A stretch of 64,000 bases of DNA, from the NCBI RefSeq assembly GCF_900114215.1, contig NZ_FOSG01000003.1, positions 62,001 through 126,000 on the forward strand, given 5' to 3'. This document shows positions 1-8,287 of this stretch, in pieces. The translations under genes were made by a program, and so were the position numbers. This DNA is from Streptomyces mangrovi (GTDB lineage Bacteria > Actinomycetota > Actinomycetes > Streptomycetales > Streptomycetaceae). How positions within the stretch are numbered: position 1 is the stretch's first letter; each line of letters starts with the position of its first letter. Below the pieces are notes generated by a model, which was not told the DNA's origin, did no database searches, and was given only the letters and a program-made list of their open reading frames with translations.

Positions 1-56
1 CCGACAGGAACACCCACAGGAACACCGACAGGAACACCGGCAGGAGGGCCGCGTAG
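1..56 (+). CDS. 3' end of an upstream cobalamin-cluster gene (truncated)
   Basis: A frame open from the window edge ends at a TAG (54-56) whose last G is the first base of the cobO GTG, the stop/start overlap seen elsewhere in this operon. The visible tail is DRNTHRNTDRNTGRRAA, built from a 12-base tandem repeat. In related Streptomyces the gene before cobO is a chelatase subunit, but nothing here identifies it. The fragment is too short to be sure it is translated. Confidence 0.4.
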   Translation, partial: DRNTHRNTDRNTGRRAA

Positions 57-652
57 TGCCGAAAGGACAGCCGAGTGTCGTCCCCGACGACGGTCTCACC
101 ACACGCCAGCGCCGCAACCGCCCGCTGCTGGCGGTCCACACGGGCACCGGCAAGGGCAAGTCGACGGCCGCCTTCGGGCTGGCACTGCGCGCCTGGAACC
201 AGGGCTGGCCGATCGGGGTGTTCCAGTTCGTGAAGTCCGCCAAGTGGCGGGTCGGCGAGGAGCGGGCGCTGCGCGTACTGGGCGCGAGCGGCGAGGGCGG
301 CACCGTGGCCTGGCACAAGATGGGCGAGGGCTGGTCGTGGGTGCAGCGCGGCATCGAGTCCTCCGAGGAGGCGGCGCGCGAGGGCTGGGAGCAGGTCAAA
401 CGCGATCTGGCGGCCGAGACCTACCGGCTGTACGTGCTGGACGAGTTCGCCTACCCGATGCACTGGGGCTGGGTGGACACCGACGAGGTGGTCGAGGTGC
501 TGCGGACCCGTCCCGGCGTCCAGCATGTGGTGATCACCGGGCGGAACGCTCCGGAGGCGCTGCTCGGCGCCGCCGACCTGGTGACGGAGATGACCAAGGT
601 CAAGCACCCGATGGACGCCGGCCAGAAGGGCCAGCGGGGCATCGAGTGGTGA
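56..652 (+). CDS. cobO: cob(I)yrinic acid a,c-diamide adenosyltransferase (CobO)
   Basis: A 198-residue ATP:corrinoid adenosyltransferase of the CobA/CobO type, which moves the 5'-deoxyadenosyl group of ATP onto cob(I)alamin precursors in the cytoplasm. The sequence shows a P-loop near residue 30 (GTGKGKSTAAFGLALRAW), a Walker-B-like YVLDEFAY segment and the family's C-terminal end (MTKVKHPMDAGQKGQRGIEW). Length is normal. The GTG start has AGGAGG about 8 bases upstream. It is the first complete gene of a cobalamin operon and lies 7 bases before cobB. Confidence 0.95.
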   Translation: MPKGQPSVVPDDGLTTRQRRNRPLLAVHTGTGKGKSTAAFGLALRAWNQGWPIGVFQFVKSAKWRVGEERALRVLGASGEGGTVAWHKMGEGWSWVQRGIESSEEAAREGWEQVKRDLAAETYRLYVLDEFAYPMHWGWVDTDEVVEVLRTRPGVQHVVITGRNAPEALLGAADLVTEMTKVKHPMDAGQKGQRGIEW

Positions 653-659
653 TCGGATC

Positions 660-2081
660 GTGAGTACCGCGCTTCCCCGGCTGGTCGTGGCCGCGCCCTC
701 CTCGGGCAGCGGCAAGACCACCGTCGCCACCGGTCTGATGGCCGCCTTCACGGCGGCCGGGCTGGAGGTCTCCCCGCACAAGGTGGGCCCGGACTACATC
801 GACCCGGGCTACCACGCGCTGGCCACCGGCCGTCCCGGCCGCAACCTCGACGCGTACCTGTGCGGCCCGGATCTGGTCGCGCCGCTGTTCCTGCACGGGG
901 CGGCCGGCGCGGACGTGGCCGTGGTCGAGGGCGTGATGGGGCTGTACGACGGGGCGGCGGGCCTCGGTGAGCTCTCCTCGACCGCGCAGGTGGCCAAGCT
1001 GCTGCGGGCGCCGGTGGTGCTGGTGGTGGACGCCTCCTCGCAGTCGCGTTCGGTGGCGGCGCTGGTGCACGGCTTCGCGTCCTGGGATCCGGAGGTCCGC
1101 GTCGCGGGGGTGATCCTCAACAAGGTGGCCTCCGACCGCCACGAGGAGCTGCTGCGCGAGGCGCTGGACGCCTGCGGGGTGCCGGTGCTGGGCGTGCTGC
1201 GCCGGGCACCGTTGGTGCGCACCCCCTCGCGTCATCTGGGTCTGGTGCCGGTGGCCGAGCGGCGGGCGGAGGCGACCGGGGCGGTGGCGGAGTTGGCGCA
1301 GCGGGTGCGGTCCGGCTGCGATCTGGGGGCGCTGCTCGCCCTGGCGCACTCCTCGCCGCCGCTGCCGCAGGAGCCGTGGGCGCCGCCCGTGCCCGCGAGC
1401 CGGCCGAGCGGGCGTCCGGTGGTGGCCGTCGCGGGCGGGGCCGCGTTCACCTTCTCCTACGCCGAGCACGCCGAGCTGCTGCGGGCGGCGGGAGCGGATG
1501 TGGCCGTCTTCGACCCGCTGCGGGACACCGCGCTGCCGCCGGGCACGGCCGGGCTGGTCCTGGGCGGCGGCTTCCCGGAGGTGTACGCGCCGGAGCTGTC
1601 GGCGAACGAGCCGCTGCGCCGGGAGGTGGCGAAGCTGGCCGCCTCGGGGGCGCCGGTCGCCGCCGAGTGCGCCGGACTGCTGTATCTGGCCAGGGAGTTG
1701 GACGGCGAGCCGATGTGCGGGGTGCTCGACGCCACCGCACGGATGACCGAACGGCTCACCCTCGGCTACCGCGACGCGGTGGCGGTCGGCGACAGCGTCC
1801 TGGCCGCCGCGGGGACGCGGATGCGCGGCCACGAGTTCCACCGCACGGCGGTGGACCCCGGCGCCGGGGGACCGGAGACCGGGGAGCAGGAGAACGCGAA
1901 GCCGGGGAACAGGGCCGCGCCGGCATGGGGGCTGACCTCGCGCGGCTCCCGGCCCGGGCGCCGGGTCGAAGGCTTTGTGAAGAACGGCGTGCATGCCTCG
2001 TATCTGCATGTGCACTGGGCCGCCGAGCCGTCCGTGGCCCGGCGTTTCGTCGGAAGTTGTGTCGGAGGGTGTGCGGCGTGA
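660..2081 (+). CDS. cobB: cobyrinic acid a,c-diamide synthase
   Basis: A 473-residue CobB/CbiA enzyme that amidates the a and c acetate side chains of cobyrinic acid with glutamine and ATP. The N-terminal dethiobiotin-synthetase-like domain has the P-loop PSSGSGKTTVATG. The C-terminal class-I-like glutamine amidotransferase domain has LGGGFPEVY, the nucleophile Cys in AAECAGLLYL and a late HEFH motif. A charged, probably flexible insert (GGPETGEQENAKPGN) follows HEFH. The GTG start follows cobO closely and the stop overlaps the next gene's GTG by 3 bases (GTGA), suggesting translational coupling. Confidence 0.94.
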   Translation: MSTALPRLVVAAPSSGSGKTTVATGLMAAFTAAGLEVSPHKVGPDYIDPGYHALATGRPGRNLDAYLCGPDLVAPLFLHGAAGADVAVVEGVMGLYDGAAGLGELSSTAQVAKLLRAPVVLVVDASSQSRSVAALVHGFASWDPEVRVAGVILNKVASDRHEELLREALDACGVPVLGVLRRAPLVRTPSRHLGLVPVAERRAEATGAVAELAQRVRSGCDLGALLALAHSSPPLPQEPWAPPVPASRPSGRPVVAVAGGAAFTFSYAEHAELLRAAGADVAVFDPLRDTALPPGTAGLVLGGGFPEVYAPELSANEPLRREVAKLAASGAPVAAECAGLLYLARELDGEPMCGVLDATARMTERLTLGYRDAVAVGDSVLAAAGTRMRGHEFHRTAVDPGAGGPETGEQENAKPGNRAAPAWGLTSRGSRPGRRVEGFVKNGVHASYLHVHWAAEPSVARRFVGSCVGGCAA

Positions 2082-2881
2082 ACAGCGGCGTGAACGGTAG
2101 CGGCGGTGAGGCGCGGGAGGCCGGCGGGCCACGGCTCGTCGGCGTCGGGGTGGGCCCCGGAGATCCGGACCTGGTGACGGTCAAGGGCGTCAAGGCGCTG
2201 CGCTCGGCGGACGTGGTGGTGGTGCCCGTGATGGAGGGCAGCGGTACGGGACGCGCCGAGGCCACCGTCCTGCACTACGTGTCGCGCGAGCGGATCGTGC
2301 GGGTGGTCTTCGCGCTCAACGAACGTGATGACCACACCCGCCGGGAGGCGGCGTGGGACGCGGCGGGCGAACGCGTCGCCGGACTGCTGCGCGCCCACGG
2401 CTCGGTGGCGTTCGCGACCATCGGCGACCCGAACGTCTACTCCACCTTCACCTATCTCGCCCAGACCGTCGGCGCCCTGGTGCCGGAGGCGGTCGTGGAG
2501 ACCGTGCCGGGCATCACCGCGATGCAGGACCTGGCCGCGCGCGGCGGGGCGGTGCTCACCGAGGGGACGGAGCCGCTGACGCTGGTGCCGGTGACGGCCG
2601 GGACGGCGGTGCTCCGGCAGGCCCTGGAGGGGCCGGGGACGGTGGTGGCCTACAAGTTCGGGCGGCGGGCGGGCGAGGTCGCCGCCGCGCTGCGCGCCAC
2701 GGGTCGTACCGAGGGCGCGGTGTGGGGCTCGGCGCTGGGGCTGCCGCAGGAGTCGATCCGCCCGGCGGCCGACCTGGAGGCCGCTGCGGGGGCCGGCCCG
2801 GCCGCCGGGGGGACCGAACTCCCCTATCTGTCCACGCTCATCGCTCCCGCCCGCCGGGAGAGCCGAGGAGGCAAGCTGTGA
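2078..2881 (+). CDS. cobI: precorrin-2 C20-methyltransferase
   Basis: A 267-residue tetrapyrrole (corrin/porphyrin) methyltransferase that uses SAM to methylate C20 of precorrin-2 or cobalt-factor II. Visible family features are the N-terminal GVGVGPGDPDLVTVKG loop, FATIGDPNVYSTFTY and ETVPGITAMQDLAAR. GTG 2078 is chosen because it overlaps the cobB stop; a GTG at 2090 is an alternative. The stop overlaps cobM. The motif set and the SAD-VVVVPVM region fit CobI/CbiL better than the other methyltransferases of this pathway. Confidence 0.9.
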   Translation: MNSGVNGSGGEAREAGGPRLVGVGVGPGDPDLVTVKGVKALRSADVVVVPVMEGSGTGRAEATVLHYVSRERIVRVVFALNERDDHTRREAAWDAAGERVAGLLRAHGSVAFATIGDPNVYSTFTYLAQTVGALVPEAVVETVPGITAMQDLAARGGAVLTEGTEPLTLVPVTAGTAVLRQALEGPGTVVAYKFGRRAGEVAAALRATGRTEGAVWGSALGLPQESIRPAADLEAAAGAGPAAGGTELPYLSTLIAPARRESRGGKL

Positions 2882-3786
2882 CCGCCACGACCCCCGACGG
2901 AACCGCCGGTGCGGCCGGAGCCGCACAGACCACCGGGAGGACCCCGAAGGCCACCGGGAGGACCCCGGGGAGTGCCGGGAAGGTGACCATCGTGGGCGCC
3001 GGCCCCGGCGCCGCCGATCTGCTCACCTTCCGCGCCGCCCGCGCCATCGCCGAGGCCGACATCGTGGTGTGGGCGGCCAGCCTGGTGCGCGAGGAGGTCC
3101 TCGAGCACGCCCGCGAGGACGCGCAGATCCTGGACTCGGCCTCGATGTCCCTGGAGGACGTGATCGCCGTCTACGAGCGCGCGGCCCGTGAGGGGCTGCG
3201 GGTGGCGCGCGTCCACTCCGGCGATCCGGCGCTGTGGGGCGGCACCCAGGAGCAGGTGGACCGCTGCGCGGAGCTGGGCGTCGAGGTGGAGATCGTCCCC
3301 GGAGTGTCGTCGTTCTCGGCGGTGGCGGCCATCGCGGGGCGGGAGCTGACGATCCCGGAGGTCGCCCAGTCGGTGATCCTCACCCGGCTCGGCGGCGGCA
3401 AGACGCCGATGCCGCCGGGCGAGGAGGTGCGGGAGTTCGCCCGGCACGGCACGACCATGGCGGTCTTCCTGTCGGCGGCGCGCTCGGGGCAGCTGGCGGT
3501 GGAGCTGCTGGAGGGCGGCTATCCGACCGACACCCCGGTGGTGATCGCCCACCAGGCGACCTGGCCGGAGGAGCTGGTGCTGCGCTGCACGGTGGGGACC
3601 CTGGAGGAGACCGTCAAGGAGCACCGGCTGTGGAAGCACACCCTGTTCCTCGTCGGCCCCGCGCTGTCCGCCTCCGGCACGCGCTCGCACCTGTACCACC
3701 CCGGGCACTTCCACGGTCACCGCCGCGCGCGGCCGGAGGCGCGCCGGGCGCTGCGCGCGGCCCGGGAGGCGGCGGGCCGTGGCTGA
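2878..3786 (+). CDS. cobM: precorrin-4 C11-methyltransferase
   Basis: A 302-residue SAM-dependent corrin-ring methyltransferase of the CobM/CbiF type, acting at C11. The catalytic domain begins near residue 37 with VTIVGAGPGAADLLTFRAAR, then has HSGDPALWGG and EIVPGVSSFSAVAA. The 36-residue N-terminal extension is Thr/Gly/Pro-rich with a repeated TGRTP segment and looks unstructured. The GTG start has GAGGAGG about 6 bases upstream and overlaps the cobI stop. The 3' end overlaps cbiD by 8 bases. Confidence 0.93.
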   Translation: MTATTPDGTAGAAGAAQTTGRTPKATGRTPGSAGKVTIVGAGPGAADLLTFRAARAIAEADIVVWAASLVREEVLEHAREDAQILDSASMSLEDVIAVYERAAREGLRVARVHSGDPALWGGTQEQVDRCAELGVEVEIVPGVSSFSAVAAIAGRELTIPEVAQSVILTRLGGGKTPMPPGEEVREFARHGTTMAVFLSAARSGQLAVELLEGGYPTDTPVVIAHQATWPEELVLRCTVGTLEETVKEHRLWKHTLFLVGPALSASGTRSHLYHPGHFHGHRRARPEARRALRAAREAAGRG

Positions 3787-4954
3787 GGAGCCGGAGCACG
3801 GGCCCGCCCGGGGACCGAAGCTGCGGGAGCCGGACCTGCCGCGTACCGCCAAGCAGCGGCCGAAGGCGCTGCGCACCGGCTGGACGACCGGCACCTGCGC
3901 CTCGGCGGCGGCCCGCGCCGCCGCGCTGCACCTGGTCACGGGCGAACCCCAGCCCTGGGTCGAGGTCGCGCTGCCCTCGGGGCGGCGGGTGACCTTCGCC
4001 GTGGAACGCTCGGCCGAGCTGCGGCCGGGCCGCACCGAGGCGGTGGTGGTCAAGGACGCGGGCGACGACCCGGACGTCACCCACGGCTCGCATCTGACCG
4101 CCACGGTGAGCTGGCGCGGCGAGCCGGGCATCGAGCTGCACGGCGGCGTCGGCGTCGGTGTCGTCACCCGGCCGGGGCTCGGCCTGGCGGTGGGCGGCCC
4201 GGCGATCAACCCGGTGCCCCGTGCCATGATCAGCCAGGCGGTGGGCGAGGTCGTCGACACCGCGGAGCGCGGCGTGGACGTCACCATCAGCGTGCCCGAC
4301 GGCGAGAAGCGCGCCCGCAGGACCACCAACGCCCGGCTCGGCATCCTCGGCGGCATCTCCATCCTGGGGACGACCGGGATCGTCCGGCCGTTCTCGACGG
4401 CCTCCTGGCGGGCGAGCGTGGAGCAGGCGGTGTCGGTGGCCGCCGCGCAGGGCGTCCCGGCCGTGGTGCTGTGCACCGGCGGGCGCACCGAGAAGGGCGC
4501 CATGGAGCTGCTGCCCGGGCTGCCCCCGGTGTGCTTCATCGAGGTCGGCGACTTCACGGGCGCCGCGCTGCGGCGTGCGGTGGAGCACGGTGTGGGCCGG
4601 GTGGTGTTCGTCGGCATGGTGGGGAAACTGACCAAGCTGGCCTCCGGGGTGCTGATGACGCACTACACGCGGTCGAAGGTGGACACGAGCGTCCTGGCCG
4701 ACGTCACCCGCGCGGTGGGCGGCGCGGACGCGCTGGCGGCCGAGGTCGCGGAGGCGAACACCGCCCGCCACGCGTACGAGCTGTGGGACGCGGCGGGGCT
4801 GCTGCAGTCGGCCGCGCCGGAGCTGTGCCGCCGGGTGGTGGACGTGCTGGAGCGCTTCACCGACCACCGGATCGCCGCGGAGGCGGCCATGGTGGACTTC
4901 ACCGGCCGCACGGTGGTCGCCCTGTGCTCCGACGACGGAGGGCTGCTGCCGTGA
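3779..4954 (+). CDS. cbiD: cobalt-precorrin-5B C1-methyltransferase (CbiD)
   Basis: A 391-residue CbiD protein that methylates C1 of the ring in the cobalt-early (anaerobic-type) branch. The diagnostic start of the fold is GWTTGTCASAAARAA near residue 38. Other conserved parts are PAINPVPRAMI, ISVPDGEK, LGILGGISILGTTGIV and FVGMVGKLTKLASG. Its presence with cbiG and cbiX shows that the pathway is cobalt-early or mixed rather than purely aerobic CobF/CobG-type. The GTG start lies 8 bases inside cobM. Confidence 0.94.
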   Translation: MAEEPEHGPARGPKLREPDLPRTAKQRPKALRTGWTTGTCASAAARAAALHLVTGEPQPWVEVALPSGRRVTFAVERSAELRPGRTEAVVVKDAGDDPDVTHGSHLTATVSWRGEPGIELHGGVGVGVVTRPGLGLAVGGPAINPVPRAMISQAVGEVVDTAERGVDVTISVPDGEKRARRTTNARLGILGGISILGTTGIVRPFSTASWRASVEQAVSVAAAQGVPAVVLCTGGRTEKGAMELLPGLPPVCFIEVGDFTGAALRRAVEHGVGRVVFVGMVGKLTKLASGVLMTHYTRSKVDTSVLADVTRAVGGADALAAEVAEANTARHAYELWDAAGLLQSAAPELCRRVVDVLERFTDHRIAAEAAMVDFTGRTVVALCSDDGGLLP

Positions 4955-6210
4955 TCACGGTCGTGGGCACAGGTACGGGCGCGGGGACAGGGGCGGGGGC
5001 CCACGGGCCCGGCGCGCTGTCCTGGCAGGGGGTCCGCCTGGCCGTGGGAGCGCGCCGCCATCTGGAGGCGGCCGACCCTCCCCCCGGAGTGCGGCGCGTG
5101 GTCCTGGGGCCGCTCGCCCCGGCGCTGGACGCCGTAGAGCGGCAGCTGTCGGAGGACGGGGGGCCGGTGGTGGTGCTCGCCTCCGGTGATCCCGGGTTCT
5201 TCGGGATCGTCCGCTCGCTCGCCGAACGCTTCGGCGCGCACGCCCTGGACGTACGGCCCACCGCGCCGTCCGTCGCGGTGGCCTTCGCCCGCGCCGGACT
5301 GCCGTGGGACGACGCCGCCGTGGTCAGCGCACACGGGCGCGACCCGCGCACCGCCGTCAACGTCTGCCGCGCGCATCCCAAGACCGCCGTGCTCACCGGA
5401 CCCGGCGCGGGACCCGCCGAGCTGGGCGCCGCCCTGGCCGCCGCCGGGCTGCCGCGCACCCTGGTGGTGGCGAGCGCGCTGGGCACGGCGGGCGAACGCG
5501 TCGAGCGCCTCTCCCCCGCCGAGGCCGCCGCCCGCACCTGGCCCGGCGAGGTCAGCGTGGTGCTGTGCCTGGACACCTCCCGCACTCTGGCCCCCGCGCC
5601 CCGGGCGCTCGCCGGACCGCGGCGCCAGCCGGCCGGCTGGGCGCTGCCGGAGGACGCCTTCACCCACCGCGACTCGATGATCACCAAGTACGAGGTGCGG
5701 GCGCTGGCGCTGGCCCGGCTCGGGCCGCGCCCGGGCGACCTGGTCTGGGACGTCGGGGCGGGCTCAGGCTCCGTCGCCGTGGAGTGCGCCCGCCTGGGCG
5801 CGGCGGCCGTCGCCGTGGAGCGCACCGCCGACGGCGCCGAACGCTGCCGCGCCAACGCCGCGGCCCACGGTGTGGACCTCCAGACCGTGCACGGCACGGC
5901 CCCCGGCGTCCTCGCCGAACTGCCCGAGCCCGACGCCGTGTTCGTCGGCGGCGGGGGGCGGGAGCTGGAGGCGATCGTGGCCGCCTGCGCGCTCCGCGCC
6001 CGCCGTACGGTCGTCGTCACGCTCGCCGCGCTGGACCGCGTACCGGCGGTGCGGGCCGCGCTCGGCGCCGCCGGTCTGGCCGCCGACGGCGTGCTGCTGC
6101 AGTCCTCCCGGCTGGCTCCCCTGCCCGGCGATGTGGTGCGGCTCGCCGCCGGCAATCCCGTCTTCGTCCTGTGGGGCACCCGCCCCGGCACCGAAGGAGC
6201 ATCCTCGTGA
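4951..6210 (+). CDS. cobL: precorrin-6Y C5,15-methyltransferase (decarboxylating), CbiE-CbiT fusion
   Basis: A 419-residue two-domain enzyme. The N-terminal half (about 1-205) is the CbiE-type corrin methyltransferase, with ASGDPGFFGIV and SAHGRDP. The C-terminal half (about 225-415) is the CbiT-type Rossmann SAM methyltransferase and decarboxylase, with HRDSMITKYEVRALAL, VWDVGAGSGSVAVE and DAVFVGGGG. Together they methylate C5 and C15 and remove the C12 acetate carboxyl. The GTG start overlaps the cbiD stop by 4 bases. The first 20 residues contain a short Gly/Thr/Ala repeat not needed for the fold. Confidence 0.94.
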   Translation: MITVVGTGTGAGTGAGAHGPGALSWQGVRLAVGARRHLEAADPPPGVRRVVLGPLAPALDAVERQLSEDGGPVVVLASGDPGFFGIVRSLAERFGAHALDVRPTAPSVAVAFARAGLPWDDAAVVSAHGRDPRTAVNVCRAHPKTAVLTGPGAGPAELGAALAAAGLPRTLVVASALGTAGERVERLSPAEAAARTWPGEVSVVLCLDTSRTLAPAPRALAGPRRQPAGWALPEDAFTHRDSMITKYEVRALALARLGPRPGDLVWDVGAGSGSVAVECARLGAAAVAVERTADGAERCRANAAAHGVDLQTVHGTAPGVLAELPEPDAVFVGGGGRELEAIVAACALRARRTVVVTLAALDRVPAVRAALGAAGLAADGVLLQSSRLAPLPGDVVRLAAGNPVFVLWGTRPGTEGASS

Positions 6211-8045
6211 ACGCCCCGAACGCCCCGGCCGGCCTGATCGGCCTCGTCTCCGCCACCGCCGCGGGGCGGCGCGCCCGCGACCGCCTGGCGGCCGCCTGGC
6301 CGGAGGCCGTCCGTGTCTACGACACCGGCGGCGCAGGCGGCGCCCACGGCGCCGGCGGCACGGACGGCCCCGGCACCGTCCGCGAGGCGGTCACCCGCGC
6401 CTTCGCCGAGTGCGACCGCCTCGTCTGCTTCCTCGCCACCGGCGCGACCGTACGCCTGATCGCCCCGCTGCTGGCGGACAAGGCGGACGACCCGGGCGTG
6501 GTGTGCGTGGACGAGGCGCAGCAGTACGCCGTGGCACTGCTGGGCGGCCACGCGGGCGGCGCGAACGACCTGGCGCACGCGGTGGCCGAGGTCCTGCCCG
6601 GCTGCCGTCCCGTCGTCACCACCGCCACCGACGCCACGGGCGTCCCCGGTCTGGACACCCTCGGTCTGCCCGTCGAGGGCTCCGTCGCGGCGGTGTCGCG
6701 GGCGGTCCTCGACGGCGAGCCCGTCCGTCTGGTGCGTCATCACATCCTCCCCCTCCCCGCACTGCCACCCAACGTAACCGAGACCACCGACAACGACACG
6801 GAGAGCGACGACTGGGGCGGCGGGAACAGCGGGGAAGGCGCGGACGGCGGGTACACCCTGCTGGTCACCGACCGGGCCGTGGCGCCCGGCGACCGCACGG
6901 CCGTCCTGCGCCCGCCGACCCTCGCCGTCGGCGTCGGCGCCAGCCGGGGAGCACCCGCCGAGGAGGTCGCCGCCCTGGTCGGGCAGGCCCTCGCCGACGC
7001 CGGTCTGTCGCCGCTGTCCGTCACCGAGCTGGCCACCGTCGAGGCCAAGGCCGGCGAGGAGGGCGTCGTGGAGACGGCCCGGCGCCTGGGCGTACCGCTG
7101 CGGACGTACCCCGCCGACGAGCTGGCCGCCGTGCCCGTGCCCCACCCCTCCGACGCGCCGCTGGCCGCCGTGGGCACCCCGAGCGTGGCGGAGGCCGCCG
7201 CGCTGCTCGCCTGCGGCGAGGGTGCCGAACTGGTCGTGCCCAAGCGGAAGTCCGCCCCCGAGGGACGCGCGGCGATGGCGACCTGCGCCGTGGCGCGGCG
7301 GCGCCCCCGCGGGCGGCTGGCCGTCGTCGGGCTCGGGCCCGGCGCCCGCGACCTGCTCACCCCGCGCGCCCGCGACGAGCTGCGCCGCGCCTCGGTGGTC
7401 GTCGGCCTCGACCAGTACGTGGACCAGATCCGCGATCTGCTGCGCCCGGGCACCCGCGTGCTGGAGTCCGGCCTCGGCGCGGAGGAGGAGCGCGCCCGCA
7501 CCGCCGTGGCCGAGGCCCGCGCGGGCCGCGCGGTGGCGCTGATCGGCAGCGGCGACGCGGGGGTGTACGCGATGGCCTCGCCCGCCCTGGCCGAGGCCTC
7601 CGCCGACATCGACGTGGTCGGTGTCCCCGGCGTCACCGCGGCGCTCGCCGCCGCCGCGCTGCTGGGCGCTCCGCTGGGCCACGACCACGTCTCGATCAGC
7701 CTGTCGGACCTGCACACGCCCTGGGAGGTGATCGAGCGCCGGGTCCGGGCGGCGGCCGAGTCCGACCTGGTGGTGACGTTCTACAACCCCCGCAGCCGGG
7801 GCCGCGACTGGCAGCTCCCCAAGGCTCTCGCACTGCTGGCCGGGCACCGCGCCCCGCACACCCCGGCCGGGGTCGTGCGCAACGCCTCGCGCCCCGGCGA
7901 GCGCACCACCGTGACCACCCTCGGCGAACTCGATCCGGCCTCGGTCGACATGATGACGGTGGTGACCGTCGGCAACACCGCCACCCGCACCGTGGCCGGC
8001 CGTATGGTCACCCCGCGCGGCTACCGCTGGCAGGAGTCCCGGTGA
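6207..8045 (+). CDS. cobJ: CbiG-CobJ fusion: cobalt-precorrin-5A hydrolase / precorrin-3B C17-methyltransferase
   Basis: A 612-residue bifunctional protein. Residues about 5-355 are CbiG-like: a mid domain with FLATGATVRLIAPLL, LLGGHAGGANDLA and TTATDATGVPG, then a C-terminal domain with VGVGASRGAPAEEV and the TPSVAEAAAL segment. Residues about 370-610 are CobJ/CbiH-like: AVVGLGPGARDLLTPRA, IGSGDAGVYAMASP, GVPGVTAALAAAALLGAPLG, HDHVSISLSDLHTPW and FYNPRSRGR. CbiG opens the C20 lactone and CobJ does ring contraction and C17 methylation. A Ser/Gly/Asp-rich stretch near residue 200 lies inside the CbiG part. Start GTG overlaps the cobL stop. Confidence 0.93.
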   Translation: MNAPNAPAGLIGLVSATAAGRRARDRLAAAWPEAVRVYDTGGAGGAHGAGGTDGPGTVREAVTRAFAECDRLVCFLATGATVRLIAPLLADKADDPGVVCVDEAQQYAVALLGGHAGGANDLAHAVAEVLPGCRPVVTTATDATGVPGLDTLGLPVEGSVAAVSRAVLDGEPVRLVRHHILPLPALPPNVTETTDNDTESDDWGGGNSGEGADGGYTLLVTDRAVAPGDRTAVLRPPTLAVGVGASRGAPAEEVAALVGQALADAGLSPLSVTELATVEAKAGEEGVVETARRLGVPLRTYPADELAAVPVPHPSDAPLAAVGTPSVAEAAALLACGEGAELVVPKRKSAPEGRAAMATCAVARRRPRGRLAVVGLGPGARDLLTPRARDELRRASVVVGLDQYVDQIRDLLRPGTRVLESGLGAEEERARTAVAEARAGRAVALIGSGDAGVYAMASPALAEASADIDVVGVPGVTAALAAAALLGAPLGHDHVSISLSDLHTPWEVIERRVRAAAESDLVVTFYNPRSRGRDWQLPKALALLAGHRAPHTPAGVVRNASRPGERTTVTTLGELDPASVDMMTVVTVGNTATRTVAGRMVTPRGYRWQESR

Positions 8046-8287
8046 CCGCGCCCGCGACCCCGGTCCCGCCCGCGGCCGCGACCGCGACCGCCCCCGTCTC
8101 CGTCACCTCCCGCTGCGCGGGCTGCGGCGCCTGCCTGCTGACCTGCCCGGTCCACGCGATACGTCCGCTGGGCGGCAGGCTGCTGGTGCGGGCCGAGCTG
8201 TGCACCGGCTGCCTGGAGTGCGTCGAGGTGTGCCCGGTCGACGCCGTCGAGGAGACCCCCGTACGCGACCCCCAGGAGCCGTCGTGA
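8042..8287 (+). CDS. 2[4Fe-4S] ferredoxin-like protein inside the cob operon
   Basis: An 81-residue protein. After an Ala/Pro/Thr-rich lead of about 25 residues it has two full CxxCxxCxxxCP motifs (CAGCGACLLTCP and CTGCLECVEVCP), the signature of a bacterial dicluster ferredoxin. It overlaps cobJ and cobH by 4 bases each, so it is translated within the run. A small electron carrier here may feed a reductive corrin step, such as cobalt reduction before adenosylation or precorrin-6 reduction. That role is inference; the cluster type is plain from the cysteines. Confidence 0.88.
   Translation: MTAPATPVPPAAATATAPVSVTSRCAGCGACLLTCPVHAIRPLGGRLLVRAELCTGCLECVEVCPVDAVEETPVRDPQEPS

Noticed and set aside
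600..2132. Long antisense ORF across cobB and similar long antisense frames elsewhere
   Set aside because: Arg/Pro/Gly-rich translations with no domains, opposite well-identified genes; a common effect of high GC.
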